From contig JAUXNQ010000017.1 in assembly GCA_030682715.1 (NCBI GenBank), forward strand, positions 37,742 through 101,741: a stretch of DNA of 64,000 nucleotides. Direction: 5' to 3'. Source of the stretch: Methylotenera sp. (GTDB taxonomy: Bacteria; Pseudomonadota; Gammaproteobacteria; Burkholderiales; Methylophilaceae). Shown here one piece after another: positions 35,423-45,248 of the stretch; positions within the stretch are counted from its first letter, which is position 1, and every line of letters begins with the position of its first letter. The notes beneath the pieces are model-generated. The model was not told the DNA's origin. It saw nothing but the letters and a program-made list of their open reading frames with translations, and made no database searches. The position numbers and the translations under genes are program-made.

Positions 35423-35887
35423 ATGATAGAAGAATATGCAGTAGTCATTCAGTGCAAGCAAGATGTAGCCGAGTTGGAAATAGAACGTAGGACTGCATGT
35501 GGTATTTGTGGTCAGAAACGCGGTTGTGGCAATGCAACTTGGGGCAAGTTGCTGGGTCATAAAACGCACAAATTTGTTGCGCATAATGCCATCAAGGCAA
35601 AAGTTGGTGATGCTGTCGTTGTTGGCATTGATGAACATGTTGCATTGCGATCTGTATTTTTTCTTTATGTTGTGCCGTTATTGAGCTTAGTAATTTTTTC
35701 AGTGATGGCTGAGGTCTTATTTCAGAATCAACTATACGTGGTGGTTTCAGCTATATTGGGGCTAATCATTGGTTTTGTCTGGGTTAAGGCTCGCTTAATT
35801 GGCGACAATCAACATCAGGCTACTATATTGCGCTTTGCAGAACCAATGCCGACTTGTGGTATCAATAATGATTCCGAAAATGCATGA
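35423..35887 (+). CDS. rseC: SoxR-reducing/sigma-E positive regulator RseC (MucC)
   Basis: A 154-residue inner-membrane protein of the RseC/MucC family. The N-terminal cytosolic part carries the conserved cysteines in RRTACGICGQKRGCGNATWG (about 25-43), a likely Fe-S or redox site; two transmembrane helices follow (about 75-95 and 101-120). Family members modulate sigma-E or help reduce SoxR. The gene is in its standard place between rseB and a MucD-type protease, 27 bp after rseB. Confidence 0.88.
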   Translation: MIEEYAVVIQCKQDVAELEIERRTACGICGQKRGCGNATWGKLLGHKTHKFVAHNAIKAKVGDAVVVGIDEHVALRSVFFLYVVPLLSLVIFSVMAEVLFQNQLYVVVSAILGLIIGFVWVKARLIGDNQHQATILRFAEPMPTCGINNDSENA

Positions 35888-35956
35888 CACGATGCATGTT
35901 GATTAAATATGGCATATTGATTAAATATGATTTTTCAAACTAAACGAGGTGAGTAC

Positions 35957-37366
35957 ATGATGAGAACTTGGCTTGCTGCAGCGACATTTCTTTTGTTTTC
36001 TGCGGTGAATGTAAACGCTAAAGATTTGCCAGATTTTACTGAATTGGCAGAGAAGCAAGGCCCTGCGGTGGTTAATATTAGTATCACACAAAGCATGCGT
36101 GCAAATAATGTTCAGCTTCCAGGAATGCCAGGAGATGAGCAAATGCAAGAGTTCTTTAAGCGCTTTGGCATCCCTAATTTCCCTGGTCAAAATGGCGGTG
36201 CACAGCCTGAGTATAAGTCTCAGTCTTTAGGCTCTGGTTTCATTATCAGCAGTGATGGTTATATTTTAACTAATGCACATGTGGTAGCTGAGGCTGACGA
36301 GGTAATTGTAAAGTTATCAGACAAGCGTGAGTTTAAAGCTAAGATTATTGGTGCCGACAAACGTACTGATGTTGCGTTGGTTAAAATTGAAGCAACAGGC
36401 TTACCTAAAGTGGTGACTGGTGACCCGAATAAGTTAAAGGTGGGTGAGTGGGTGGCCGCAATTGGTTCTCCATTTGGTTTAGAAAACACCATGACTGCAG
36501 GTATCGTAAGTGCAAAGGGGCGCGCTTTGCCACAGGAAAATTTTGTGCCATTCATTCAAACCGACGTCGCGATTAATCCCGGTAACTCTGGTGGGCCATT
36601 GTTTAATCTGGCTGGTGAAGTAGTGGGGATTAACTCACAAATTTACAGTCGTAGCGGTGGCTCAATGGGGCTGTCATTCAGTATTCCTATTGATGTAGCA
36701 CTTGAAGTGACTAACCAGTTAAAAGCATCGGGCAAAGTCACAAGAGGTTGGTTGGGCGTTGTGATTCAAGAGTTGAACAAAGAGTTGGCAGAATCATTTG
36801 GCATGAAGAATACCAATGGAGCATTGGTCGCTGGTGTTGAAAAAGGTGGCCCGGCGGACAAGGGTGGTTTAGAGGCTGGTGATGTGATTACTAAGTTTGA
36901 CGGAAAGTCGATTACAAGTTCGTCTGATTTGCCGCGAGCCGTTGGTGTTGCCAAGCCAGGTAAGGCAGTATCTGTAGAGATTTTGCGTAAAGGTAATGAA
37001 AAAACCTTAAGTGTTACAATCGGTGAGATGCCATCAGATTCAACAGAGCTTTCGCAAGCGAATAAGCCAGCGGTTAAGCAGGAAGTAGATCGTATTGGCT
37101 TAATTTTGAAAGAGCTAACACCACAGCAAAAGAAAAAGCTAAATGGAAAAAATGGCTTGTTGGTGATTGAGTCCCAAGGTGTGGTTGCTCAGGCTGGCAT
37201 TAGGCGAGGTGATGTTGTGTTAGGTTTGAACAACACAGAGATACAAAGCCTAGAGCAATTTAATAAGTTATTGGCTGGTTTTGGCGTTGGTAAATCCGTT
37301 GCATTGCTTGTGCTACGTGGTGAGAACACTTTGTATGTGCCAGTTAAAATCCCAGCAACCAAGTAA
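35957..37366 (+). CDS. mucD: Periplasmic serine protease MucD (DegP/HtrA family)
   Basis: A 469-residue Do-like protease/chaperone of the periplasm that degrades misfolded proteins and restrains the sigma-E response. A signal peptide ends at VNVNA; the trypsin-like domain has the triad His in LTNAHVVAEAD (about 112), Asp in RTDVALVKI and Ser in NPGNSGGPLFNL (about 217). PDZ1 (about 260-350, GWLGVVIQEL) and PDZ2 (about 375-465) follow. ATG 35957 is chosen since GAGGTGAG lies just upstream and the signal peptide begins there; the frame is open ten codons earlier. It is the last gene of the rpoE unit and is followed by a strong hairpin. Confidence 0.94.
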   Translation: MMRTWLAAATFLLFSAVNVNAKDLPDFTELAEKQGPAVVNISITQSMRANNVQLPGMPGDEQMQEFFKRFGIPNFPGQNGGAQPEYKSQSLGSGFIISSDGYILTNAHVVAEADEVIVKLSDKREFKAKIIGADKRTDVALVKIEATGLPKVVTGDPNKLKVGEWVAAIGSPFGLENTMTAGIVSAKGRALPQENFVPFIQTDVAINPGNSGGPLFNLAGEVVGINSQIYSRSGGSMGLSFSIPIDVALEVTNQLKASGKVTRGWLGVVIQELNKELAESFGMKNTNGALVAGVEKGGPADKGGLEAGDVITKFDGKSITSSSDLPRAVGVAKPGKAVSVEILRKGNEKTLSVTIGEMPSDSTELSQANKPAVKQEVDRIGLILKELTPQQKKKLNGKNGLLVIESQGVVAQAGIRRGDVVLGLNNTEIQSLEQFNKLLAGFGVGKSVALLVLRGENTLYVPVKIPATK

Positions 37367-37452
37367 ACACCATCTTGCAATACAATTAAACAGTAAGCAT
37401 TAATCTATAGATGTTAATACTTTGAATTTGCTGTAAAATCCTACCTGTTCGG

Positions 37453-37489
37453 TTAACAATAAGGGCGCCTAGTGCGCCCTTATTGTTAA
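37453..37489 (+). terminator. 16-bp perfect hairpin between mucD and lepA
   Basis: TTAACAATAAGGGCGC (37453-37468) pairs perfectly with 37474-37489 across the loop CTAGT. It sits 86 bp after the mucD stop and 79 bp before lepA. No T-run follows, so it is not a classical intrinsic terminator. It may still end the mucD message, block RNA decay, or be a processing site for RNase III, whose gene lies downstream. Confidence 0.6.
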
Positions 37490-37568
37490 GACCGCATCTG
37501 TTTCTTCTTAAACAACTCGTTAGTAACAGCTCGTTAGTCGTCAATTTAGTCATTATTAAAAATTAAAC

Positions 37569-39362
37569 ATGAAAAATATTCGTAACTTTTCCATTATTGC
37601 TCACATCGATCACGGTAAATCCACCTTGGCTGACCGTATTATTCACTTGTGCGGTGGCTTGGCAGATCGTGAGATGGAAGCGCAAGTGCTTGATTCTATG
37701 GATATTGAGCGTGAGCGTGGTATTACGATTAAAGCGCAAACAGCAGCTTTGGAATATAAGGCAGATGACGGTCAGATTTACCATCTGAATTTAATTGACA
37801 CGCCAGGTCACGTGGATTTTAGCTACGAGGTTTCGCGCTCACTCTCAGCTTGCGAGGGCGCGTTGCTAGTGGTGGATGCCAGCCAAGGCGTTGAGGCGCA
37901 AAGTGTGGCTAACTGCTACACCGCATTGGATTTGGGCGTTGAGGTGACGGCAGTATTGAATAAAATTGACTTGCCATCAGCAGACCCTGATCGTGTGATA
38001 CAGGAAATTGAAGATGTTATTGGCGTGGATGCTACCGATGCTGTGCGATGCTCTGCAAAAACTGGTGTCGGTGTTCGTGATGTATTGGAAGCCGTGATTG
38101 CTAAAGTGCCACCACCTGTGGGTGATGTCACTAAACCACTAAAGGCCTTGGTCATTGATGCTTGGTTTGATAATTATGTGGGTGTGGTGATGCTAGTGCG
38201 CGTGATGGACGGTACACTTAAACCAAAAGATAAGATACGCCTGATGGCGACCAGTTCTGAACATTTGTGCGAGCAGGTAGGTGTGTTTACACCAAAATCG
38301 CTACAAAAAACATCATTGTCAGCGGGTGAAGTAGGTTTTGTGATTGCGGGTATTAAAGAGCTAGCAGCAGCTAAAGTGGGTGATACTGTGACTTTGGCTG
38401 GTAGGCCAGCAACTGAAGCACTGGCAGGCTTTAAAGAAGTCAAACCGCAAGTGTTTGCAGGTTTGTACCCAGTTGAGTCAAATCAGTTTGAAGCTTTGCG
38501 TACCGCGCTGGAAAAGCTGAGTTTGAATGATGCGTCATTGCTGTTTGAGGCAGAAAACTCAACGGCATTGGGCTTTGGTTTCAGATGTGGTTTCTTAGGC
38601 CTGTTGCACATGGAAATTGTGCAAGAGCGCTTAGAGCGCGAATACGACATGGACTTGATTACCACTGCTCCAACGGTAGTTTACGAGTTGCTACTCAAAA
38701 GTGGTGAAGTGATGCAGATTGAGAATCCATCACGCTTGCCTGAGCCATCACGTATTGAAGAAATTCGTGAGCCTGTGATTATCGTGAATTTATTGATGCC
38801 ACAAGATTATGTTGGCCCAGTGATGACCTTATGTAATGGCAAGCGTGGTATTCAGCGTAATATGCAGTACTTGGGTCGTCAGGTGATGCTGAGCTATGAA
38901 ATGCCACTGAATGAAGTTGTGTTAGATTTCTTTGATAGATTGAAATCTGTATCACGTGGCTATGCAAGTATGGATTACGAGTTTTTAGAGTTCCGTGCGG
39001 CTGATTTGGTTAAGTTGGATATCATGGTCAATGGTGAACGTGTTGACGCGTTGAGTTTAATTGTGCATCGCAGTAACAGTGTTTATCGTGGTCGCGAAGT
39101 GGCTGCAAAAATGCGTGAGTTGATTCCGCGTCAAATGTTTGATGTGGCGATTCAGGCTTCGATAGGCGCTAATATTATTGCGCGTGAAACCGTAAAAGCT
39201 ATGCGTAAAAACGTGATTGCAAAATGTTATGGTGGCGATATTACACGTAAGCGTAAATTACTTGAGAAGCAAAAAGAAGGTAAAAAACGCATGAAGCAAG
39301 TGGGTAACGTTGAAATTCCACAAGAGGCGTTTTTAGCAATTCTAAGAGTTGAAGATAAATAA
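37569..39362 (+). CDS. lepA: Elongation factor 4 (LepA)
   Basis: LepA is a ribosome-associated GTPase that aids translation fidelity and assembly. The 597-residue protein has the G1 motif [13 protein letters not shown], the switch [16 protein letters not shown]3 [13 protein letters not shown]4 LNKIDLP and the SAKTG loop, EF-G-like domains II, III and V, and the LepA-specific C-terminal domain ending in [20 protein letters not shown]. Length is normal. It begins the lepA-lepB-DUF4845-rnc-era-recO series. A 97-bp gap with short AT-rich repeats separates it from lepB. Confidence 0.97.
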   Translation: MKNIRNFSIIAHIDHGKSTLADRIIHLCGGLADREMEAQVLDSMDIERERGITIKAQTAALEYKADDGQIYHLNLIDTPGHVDFSYEVSRSLSACEGALLVVDASQGVEAQSVANCYTALDLGVEVTAVLNKIDLPSADPDRVIQEIEDVIGVDATDAVRCSAKTGVGVRDVLEAVIAKVPPPVGDVTKPLKALVIDAWFDNYVGVVMLVRVMDGTLKPKDKIRLMATSSEHLCEQVGVFTPKSLQKTSLSAGEVGFVIAGIKELAAAKVGDTVTLAGRPATEALAGFKEVKPQVFAGLYPVESNQFEALRTALEKLSLNDASLLFEAENSTALGFGFRCGFLGLLHMEIVQERLEREYDMDLITTAPTVVYELLLKSGEVMQIENPSRLPEPSRIEEIREPVIIVNLLMPQDYVGPVMTLCNGKRGIQRNMQYLGRQVMLSYEMPLNEVVLDFFDRLKSVSRGYASMDYEFLEFRAADLVKLDIMVNGERVDALSLIVHRSNSVYRGREVAAKMRELIPRQMFDVAIQASIGANIIARETVKAMRKNVIAKCYGGDITRKRKLLEKQKEGKKRMKQVGNVEIPQEAFLAILRVEDK

Positions 39363-39428
39363 AAACTACTTAAATAAAAACTATTTAAACAAAAGCTATA
39401 TAGGTACAAAAACTGTATAGGTACAAAG
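39361..39428. repeat. Short imperfect tandem repeats between lepA and lepB
   Basis: Units beginning AAAAACTACTTAAAT and AAAAACTATTTAAAC are followed by AAAAGCTATATAGGTAC and AAAAACTGTATAGGTAC, giving four related 15-17-bp units. They fill most of the gap after lepA. They could arise by slippage and probably have no coding role. Confidence 0.7.
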
Positions 39429-39459
39429 TTAAGATAAATAAGAAAATAAGGTAAACGCC

Positions 39460-40239
39460 ATGATGTTCGCGCTTTTCATGATAGTGGTATTGCTGGTGAC
39501 AGGGCTAATATGGCTATTTGATAGTTTAGTATTAAGTAAAAAACGCCCAGCGGGTGCAGATGAGCCCGTTATAGTTGAATATGCTAAGAGCTTTTTCCCA
39601 GTCATTTTGGTGGTATTTTTAATTCGCTCGTTTATTGTCGAGCCATTCAAAATACCATCGGGCTCTATGATGCCTACTTTGTTGGCGGGTGATTTTATTT
39701 TAGTGAATAAATTTACTTATGGATTACGTGTTCCCATTTTAAACAATACCTTTTTAAAGGTTAATCAGCCTACACGTGGTGATGTCATTGTGTTCCACTA
39801 TCCACCTAACCCTTCTATTGATTACATTAAACGCGTTGTTGGTCTGCCTGGCGATAAAGTTGGCTACCAAGACAAACGTTTAACGATTAATGGGCGTCCA
39901 GTAGACGTTGAGGATGCTGGTTATTACGAGTATGTAATGTCTGGGCTTAATGTGGTTGAAGCCAAACAATATCATGAACAGTTAGGGGTAAAGAAACATG
40001 ATATTTTAGTGCACGATGTGATGGGTAATTATGACACAGACACGATAGGTGCTAAATTCTCAGAGGGTGAAGAAGTGACGGTCCCTGATGGACATTATCT
40101 GGCGATGGGGGATAATCGTGATAATAGTTCTGATAGTCGTGTATGGGGATTTGTGCCTGAGCAGAATCTTGTTGGTAAGGCGTTTTTTATCTGGATGAAT
40201 TTTGATCAGGGCTCTAGAATTGGTAATAAAATAGATTAA
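39460..40239 (+). CDS. lepB: Signal peptidase I
   Basis: LepB removes signal peptides from exported proteins at the outer face of the inner membrane. The 259-residue protein has two N-terminal transmembrane helices (about 4-24 and 46-62), the catalytic Ser69 in KIPSGSMMPTL and Lys124 in DYIKRVVGLPGD, and the conserved box E segment MGDNRDNSSDSR. TAAGGT precedes the ATG. It is paired with lepA as usual and followed by the DUF4845 gene. The AmiC, RseB and MucD precursors of this window are natural substrates. Confidence 0.96.
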   Translation: MMFALFMIVVLLVTGLIWLFDSLVLSKKRPAGADEPVIVEYAKSFFPVILVVFLIRSFIVEPFKIPSGSMMPTLLAGDFILVNKFTYGLRVPILNNTFLKVNQPTRGDVIVFHYPPNPSIDYIKRVVGLPGDKVGYQDKRLTINGRPVDVEDAGYYEYVMSGLNVVEAKQYHEQLGVKKHDILVHDVMGNYDTDTIGAKFSEGEEVTVPDGHYLAMGDNRDNSSDSRVWGFVPEQNLVGKAFFIWMNFDQGSRIGNKID

Positions 40240-40278
40240 TTTTAAGCCGTACCAACTTCAATCAGCATGGAGACAAGC

Positions 40279-40689
40279 GTGATAAACACATTAAGCAAGA
40301 TGAAAAGTGCAAAAAATCAACCTAAGAATCAACCTAAGAGCCAACAAGGTGCAACTTTACTGGGTATGTTGATTGTTGGGGTGTTTGTAGTATTCATTGC
40401 TTTAGTTGTAATGAAGGTAACGCCAGCTTATATCGAGTTTATGTCAGTAAAAAAAGTACTGAAAGCGACGAGTCAAGAGTCTTTGAGTACGATGACTAGC
40501 AAAGAAATAAAAGATTCTTTTAATAAACGTGCTTCTACTTCATATGTAGATGTTGTCAGTGGTGCTGATTTAGTCATCGAAAAAGGTGCGAATGGCACTG
40601 TGCTCACAGTGGATTATGAGGTCGTAAAGCCTATTATTGGTAATGTAAGTGTGCTGATTGACTTTTCAGCCCGTAGTGACGGTAAATAG
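40279..40689 (+). CDS. DUF4845 membrane protein
   Basis: A small protein of the DUF4845 family (about 136 residues from the GTG start) that sits between lepB and rnc in many betaproteobacteria; function unknown. A short Lys/Gln/Asn-rich N-terminus with a duplicated QPKNQPKSQQ-like segment leads to one transmembrane helix (about 30-48, GATLLGMLIVGVFVVFIALV), which resembles a type IV pilin N-terminus, then a periplasmic domain. GTG 40279 is preferred because GGAGA lies six bases upstream; the frame also opens at ATG 40267 without a ribosome site. Confidence 0.85.
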   Translation: MINTLSKMKSAKNQPKNQPKSQQGATLLGMLIVGVFVVFIALVVMKVTPAYIEFMSVKKVLKATSQESLSTMTSKEIKDSFNKRASTSYVDVVSGADLVIEKGANGTVLTVDYEVVKPIIGNVSVLIDFSARSDGK

Positions 40690-40734
40690 TGAATTTTAAA
40701 GAAATAAGTAAGCAGTTAATTGTTGGTGGTGTTG

Positions 40735-41427
40735 ATGTCTAAGCAAGACTTATTAAAGCGCTTGTCGCATCAATTTGTGAATGAAAGCTTATTAACCCAG
40801 GCGCTCACTCACAGGAGTTATGCTGGACTCAATAATGAGCGACTTGAGTTTTTAGGTGATGGCGTTTTAAATTTTATTATTGCGCATCAGTTGTATCAGC
40901 GTTTCCCGAAATTGGCAGAGGGTGATCTCAGTCGTTTGCGAGCACAGTTGGTAAAAGAGGCGACTTTGTCTGAAATTGCTTTATCACTTAATCTTGGTGA
41001 TGCTTTGTTATTAGGTGAAGGTGAGCTTAAGAGCGCAGGCTGGCGTAGACCCTCCATTTTAGCCGATGCGCTCGAGGCGATTATCGGCGCAGTTTATCTG
41101 GATAGTGGCTTTGAAGCCGCTCAAGCCTTTGTATTAGGGCTTTATGCAAATAAGCTAGAGACGATTGATCCTAAAGTGATTGATAAAGATCCAAAGTCTT
41201 TATTGCAAGAGTTGTTACAGGGTAGAAAAATCGCAGTCCCTGAATATACAGTGACCCATACCAGCGGCGAAGCACACGAGCAAAAGTTTGTGGTGGAGTG
41301 CTTGGTTGAGAAACATCAAATTAGAACAGTGGGCGAAGGTCGGAGCCGTCGCATTGCTGAACAGCAAGCAGCAGAACTCGCTTTGCTTGCGTTAAATAAA
41401 CTCCATATTGGAAAAGTAAAAAAATGA
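40735..41427 (+). CDS. rnc: Ribonuclease III
   Basis: RNase III cuts double-stranded RNA, maturing rRNA and some mRNAs. The 230-residue protein has the signature [16 protein letters not shown] with the catalytic acids (about 35-50), the second-metal helix [18 protein letters not shown] (about 110), and a C-terminal dsRBD with [11 protein letters not shown] and [21 protein letters not shown] 40735 (MSKQDLL) is chosen as the family start; upstream codons in frame look non-coding. The stop overlaps era (ATGA), the classical coupled arrangement. The perfect hairpin upstream of lepA could be one of its own targets. Confidence 0.96.
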   Translation: MSKQDLLKRLSHQFVNESLLTQALTHRSYAGLNNERLEFLGDGVLNFIIAHQLYQRFPKLAEGDLSRLRAQLVKEATLSEIALSLNLGDALLLGEGELKSAGWRRPSILADALEAIIGAVYLDSGFEAAQAFVLGLYANKLETIDPKVIDKDPKSLLQELLQGRKIAVPEYTVTHTSGEAHEQKFVVECLVEKHQIRTVGEGRSRRIAEQQAAELALLALNKLHIGKVKK

Positions 41428-42353
41428 CAGATATTAATCAAGAGCTTGAAGTGAAGGCAGTGACTGCTTTCGATGGTCCCTTTAAGTGCGGTACGGTGGC
41501 AATTGTCGGGCGTCCGAACGTGGGTAAGTCCACGCTACTCAACCATATTTTAGGTATGAAGCTTGCGATTACTTCACGTAAGGCGCAAACAACACGCCAC
41601 CGCCTATTGGGCATCCACACCACAGATGATACGCAGTATTTATTTGTGGATACCCCAGGTTTTCAGCAAAAGCACTTAAATACATTGAATAAAGGTCTTA
41701 ATAAAACAGTGACACAAGTGCTGACAGAAGTAGACGTCGTGCTGTTTGTGATTGAGCCAATGAAGTTAGGTGATGCTGACCGTAAAGTATTGCAGTTGCT
41801 ATCAGATAAAACACCAACTATCTTAGTGGTGAATAAGTTAGATTTGATGGGCGATAAAGGCAATGTATTGCCGTTGATTCAAGACTTTGATTTAGAGTTT
41901 CCGTTTTCAGAAATCGTGCCAGTGAGTGCCAAGAAGAGCCTGAATTTAGATGAGTTATTAAAATCTATCCGCACTTATTTGCCTGAGCAAGAGGCAATAT
42001 ATTCTGAAGATGAGTTGACCGATAAGAATGAGCGTTTCCTAGCGGCAGAATTAGTGCGCGAGAAAATATTCAGATTGCTTGGCGATGAAATTCCATACTC
42101 AGTAGCTGTAGAGGTTGAGAAATTTGAAGTGGTTGGCAAACTACGCCGTATCTTTTGTGCCATTATTGTGGACAAAGATAGCCAGAAACCAATGTTAATT
42201 GGTAAAGGTGGCGAAAAGCTCAAGCAAATTTCTACCGAAGCACGTCAAGACATGGAAAAACTATTTGGCGGTAAAGTGTACCTAGAAACTTGGGTAAAAG
42301 TTAAGGGCGGTTGGGCAGATGATGCGCGTGCGCTAAAATCCTTAGGCTATTAA
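41424..42353 (+). CDS. era: GTPase Era
   Basis: Era is a GTPase that binds the 3' end of 16S rRNA and helps assemble the 30S subunit. The 309-residue protein has G1 [18 protein letters not shown], the switch [14 protein letters not shown]3 FVDTPGFQ, G4 VVNKLDL and [11 protein letters not shown], followed by a C-terminal KH domain with [19 protein letters not shown] 15-residue N-terminal lead precedes the G domain. It is translationally coupled to rnc and 44 bp from recO. Confidence 0.97.
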   Translation: MTDINQELEVKAVTAFDGPFKCGTVAIVGRPNVGKSTLLNHILGMKLAITSRKAQTTRHRLLGIHTTDDTQYLFVDTPGFQQKHLNTLNKGLNKTVTQVLTEVDVVLFVIEPMKLGDADRKVLQLLSDKTPTILVVNKLDLMGDKGNVLPLIQDFDLEFPFSEIVPVSAKKSLNLDELLKSIRTYLPEQEAIYSEDELTDKNERFLAAELVREKIFRLLGDEIPYSVAVEVEKFEVVGKLRRIFCAIIVDKDSQKPMLIGKGGEKLKQISTEARQDMEKLFGGKVYLETWVKVKGGWADDARALKSLGY

Positions 42354-42397
42354 TGCGCTACTATTGATGCGCTAGTAGAGATATAAGTAGAGACCCT

Positions 42398-43132
42398 ATG
42401 GCCTCGGTGAGTACACATCGTCAGGATAATCAAGCCGTTTACGTGCTACATACCTATCCTTTCAAAGAAACCAGTTTAGTGGTTGAGTTGTTTACGCGTG
42501 ATTTTGGGCGCGTAGCAACCACCGCCAAAGGCGCAAGACGCCCACGTTCCGCAATGCGCGGTATGTTGCAAGCGTTTCAACCTATGTTAGCCACTTGGTC
42601 TGGTAAGTTAGAGCTAAAGACATTACATAGTCTTGAATGGAACGGCGTACTGCTTCTGTTACAAGGGGAGGCGTTGATGTGTGGCTTCTACCTCAATGAG
42701 TTACTGTTGAGATTGCTGCCACGAGAAGACCCGCATGAAGCTTTGTTTGAGTACTATGCTGATACATTAAAGACATTGGCGATTAGTCACGATCTAGCCA
42801 CGACACTGCGCCGTTTTGAGTTGAAGTTTTTGCAAGAGTTAGGCTATGCAATTCCACTGCATTTAGATGCCAATGGCACACCGGTACTTACGCAACAGCA
42901 TTATCGTTACGAAGCTGAGCATGGTGCATACCCGTTACGGGGCATATCAGCGCGCTATGAAAATGGCGTGCAATTATCTGGCAAAACGTTAATTGATATG
43001 TCGAACGATGATTATCATGATGAGCAAACGCAACAGCAGAGTAAGCAATTGATGCGTTATTTATTAGCACATTATTTAGGTGACAAGCCTTTACATACTC
43101 GGCAATTACTCATTGATTTACAGGGCTACTGA
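42398..43132 (+). CDS. recO: DNA repair protein RecO
   Basis: RecO helps RecR load RecA on single-stranded DNA in gap repair. The 244-residue protein has the N-terminal OB-fold (AVYVLHTYPFKETSLVVELF, then VATTAKGARRPRS) and an alpha-helical C-terminal domain; the Cys4 zinc finger of some RecO proteins is absent, as in many betaproteobacteria. The ATG has no strong ribosome site. The gene follows era, the conserved order. Confidence 0.93.
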   Translation: MASVSTHRQDNQAVYVLHTYPFKETSLVVELFTRDFGRVATTAKGARRPRSAMRGMLQAFQPMLATWSGKLELKTLHSLEWNGVLLLLQGEALMCGFYLNELLLRLLPREDPHEALFEYYADTLKTLAISHDLATTLRRFELKFLQELGYAIPLHLDANGTPVLTQQHYRYEAEHGAYPLRGISARYENGVQLSGKTLIDMSNDDYHDEQTQQQSKQLMRYLLAHYLGDKPLHTRQLLIDLQGY

Positions 43133-43209
43133 TTAACTTCTTGAGGTAGCTCAATGCTACGTTGGCATTAGGGTTGGCATAATATTACGATTTATAAGGC
43201 TATAGAATC

Positions 43210-43938
43210 ATGATTAAATTAGGTGTTAATATTGATCACGTTGCAACAATTCGTCAGGCACGTGGCACTAAGTATCCTAGTGTAGTACAAGCGGCTTTGC
43301 GTGCAGAACAATCTGGTGCGGACAGTATCACCCTACATTTGCGCGAAGATCGCCGCCATATGCAAGATGCAGACATCTTTGCATTGCGCCCACTGTTGCA
43401 AACCAAAATGAATCTGGAATGCGCAGTGACCGATGAAATGCTCGATATTGCGATTAAAGTGATGCCTCAAGACGTATGCTTAGTGCCAGAACGTCGCGAA
43501 GAGCGCACTACGGAAGGTGGGCTGGACGTGATTGCCCATTTTGACAAAGTTAAACATGCCGTACAGAAGTTAAGTGATGCAGGTATTCGTGTGTCGTTGT
43601 TTATTGCACCTGATCTGGCTCAGATTGACGCGGCGGTTAAGACTGGAGCGCCAGTGATTGAGTTGCATACAGGGACTTTTGCGGATGCTGAAATCGAGCG
43701 TGTGCAAATTGCAGAGCTTGATCGTATAGAGCGCGCACTGCATCATGCTAAAGATGCACATTTGGTTGTTAATGCGGGTCATGGCTTGCATTACCATAAT
43801 GTACATCACGTTGCGCGTATGTATGGATTTGAAGAGCTGAATATAGGTCACGCGATTGTGGCGCATGCCTTATTTGTTGGTTGGGATAATGCTGTGCGTG
43901 AGATGAAGGCTTTAATGAAAGAGTTTGCACCAAAGTAG
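43210..43938 (+). CDS. pdxJ: Pyridoxine 5'-phosphate synthase
   Basis: PdxJ condenses 1-deoxyxylulose-5-phosphate with aminoacetone phosphate in vitamin B6 synthesis. The 242-residue TIM barrel shows [18 protein letters not shown] at the N-terminus, [50 protein letters not shown] and [11 protein letters not shown], covering the catalytic His and Glu. It follows recO and precedes acpS as in most beta- and gammaproteobacteria. Its product serves PLP enzymes such as DapC and GlgP in this window. Confidence 0.97.
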   Translation: MIKLGVNIDHVATIRQARGTKYPSVVQAALRAEQSGADSITLHLREDRRHMQDADIFALRPLLQTKMNLECAVTDEMLDIAIKVMPQDVCLVPERREERTTEGGLDVIAHFDKVKHAVQKLSDAGIRVSLFIAPDLAQIDAAVKTGAPVIELHTGTFADAEIERVQIAELDRIERALHHAKDAHLVVNAGHGLHYHNVHHVARMYGFEELNIGHAIVAHALFVGWDNAVREMKALMKEFAPK

Positions 43939-43965
43939 GATTCTGGTAACAGCTAAAGGCGATGA

Positions 43966-44343
43966 ATGATTTTTGGAATCGGCACAGATGTGGTTGAAGT
44001 AGCACGTATTAACGACTCTGTTGCAGAGTTTGGCGATGCGTTTGCAAAAAGAATTTTGGCGGAAAGTGAAATGCCAAGTTATCAGCAATCCAATATTAAA
44101 TCTCGTTTTTTAGCAAAACGGTTTGCTGCAAAAGAGGCTTTTTCCAAAGCGCTTGGTACAGGCCTACGTGCACCTGCTACTTTGCAGAATATCGCAGTTT
44201 CTCATGATGATTTAGGCAAGCCTATCTTGGTGTTAGCACCTACCTTACAAGCGCTTTTAGATTCAAAAAATATCATTAAAAGTCACCTTAGCATTAGTGA
44301 TGAGAAAAACTTAGCCGCTGCATTTGTTGTACTGGAAATGTAA
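43966..44343 (+). CDS. acpS: Holo-[acyl-carrier-protein] synthase
   Basis: AcpS attaches 4'-phosphopantetheine from CoA to acyl carrier protein. The 125-residue protein has FGIGTDVVEVARI with the metal-binding Asp at the N-terminus and RFLAKRFAAKEAFSKALGTG with the catalytic Glu near residue 60. AAAGG precedes the ATG. Its stop overlaps the start of tcdA (TAATG). Confidence 0.95.
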   Translation: MIFGIGTDVVEVARINDSVAEFGDAFAKRILAESEMPSYQQSNIKSRFLAKRFAAKEAFSKALGTGLRAPATLQNIAVSHDDLGKPILVLAPTLQALLDSKNIIKSHLSISDEKNLAAAFVVLEM

Positions 44344-45149
44344 TGGTAGCAACTGTCACCTCGCTTGATTTAAACACACCAGATATTGCACGCCGTTTTG
44401 GAGGCGTTGCTCGGTTGTATGGTGCAGATGGTTTGGCTAAGTTGCAGTCATCGCATATTTGCGTCATCGGGATTGGTGGCGTAGGTAGTTGGGCGGCTGA
44501 GGCCTTAGCGCGTAATGCGGTAGGGATAATTACTTTAATTGATCTGGATAACGTGGCGGAATCTAATGTTAATCGTCAGTTACATGCCTTAGATGATACC
44601 TTTGGTAAAGCCAAGGTAACCGCAATGCGCGAGCGTATCTTGAGTATTAACCCATTTGCACAGATACATGAAATTGAAGATTTTGTGACCGTTGAAAATG
44701 TCAGTGTGATGTTAAGTAATCAATATGATTACGTTATTGATTGTATTGATGATGCTAAAGCCAAAATCGCAATTGCTGCTTATTGTCGTCAGCACAATTT
44801 GCCACTAGTCACAGTCGGTGTGGCAGGCGGTAGGCTAGACCCTACACGTATTCAAGTGGCTGATTTGGCACATGTGTCAGGTGATCGCTTATTGGCAAAA
44901 GTGCGTAACCAGTTACGCCGAGATTATCAGTTTCCTAAAGCGACTAATTCAAAAAAATCGGATAAGTTTGGAATACAGGCAGTTTATTCCGATGAGGAAG
45001 TGATTAAACCAGATAGCGCTTGCGATGTAGAACCAAACGCTGGAGTGACAGGTCTTAACTGTGCTGGTTATGGTTCTAGTGTGTGTGTCACAGCGCCATT
45101 TGGTTTTACTGCGGCAGCTTTTGCCCTTAAAGCTTTATTAGCTAAGTAA
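44343..45149 (+). CDS. tcdA: tRNA threonylcarbamoyladenosine dehydratase TcdA
   Basis: TcdA (CsdL) uses ATP to convert t6A in tRNA to its cyclic form, acting after the TsaBCDE system. The 268-residue E1-like protein has the nucleotide motif CVIGIGGVGSWAAEALARN (about 41-59), the metal/adenylation residues in LIDLDNVAESNVNRQ, DCIDDAKAK and the C-terminal GLNCAGYGSSVCVTAPFGF. The ATG overlaps the acpS stop. TsaE, needed to make its substrate, is at 13 kb in this window. Confidence 0.92.
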   Translation: MVATVTSLDLNTPDIARRFGGVARLYGADGLAKLQSSHICVIGIGGVGSWAAEALARNAVGIITLIDLDNVAESNVNRQLHALDDTFGKAKVTAMRERILSINPFAQIHEIEDFVTVENVSVMLSNQYDYVIDCIDDAKAKIAIAAYCRQHNLPLVTVGVAGGRLDPTRIQVADLAHVSGDRLLAKVRNQLRRDYQFPKATNSKKSDKFGIQAVYSDEEVIKPDSACDVEPNAGVTGLNCAGYGSSVCVTAPFGFTAAAFALKALLAK

Positions 45150-45203
45150 AGATTTACTGATTAGATATCACTGTATTTTCTTTAGCTAAGCGCGCATGAT
45201 GGT

Positions 45204-45230
45204 TATACATCGTCGCTCGATAGATGTATA
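45204..45230. promoter_or_regulatory. 8-bp inverted repeat upstream of fbp
   Basis: TATACATC (45204-45211) and GATGTATA (45223-45230) are perfect inverted copies 11 bp apart, 18 bp before the fbp start. The geometry suits a dimeric repressor site near the transcription start, or a small leader hairpin. AGGTGG serves as ribosome site just after it. No regulator can be named. Confidence 0.4.
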
Positions 45231-45248
45231 TCATAAATAGGTGGTTAA

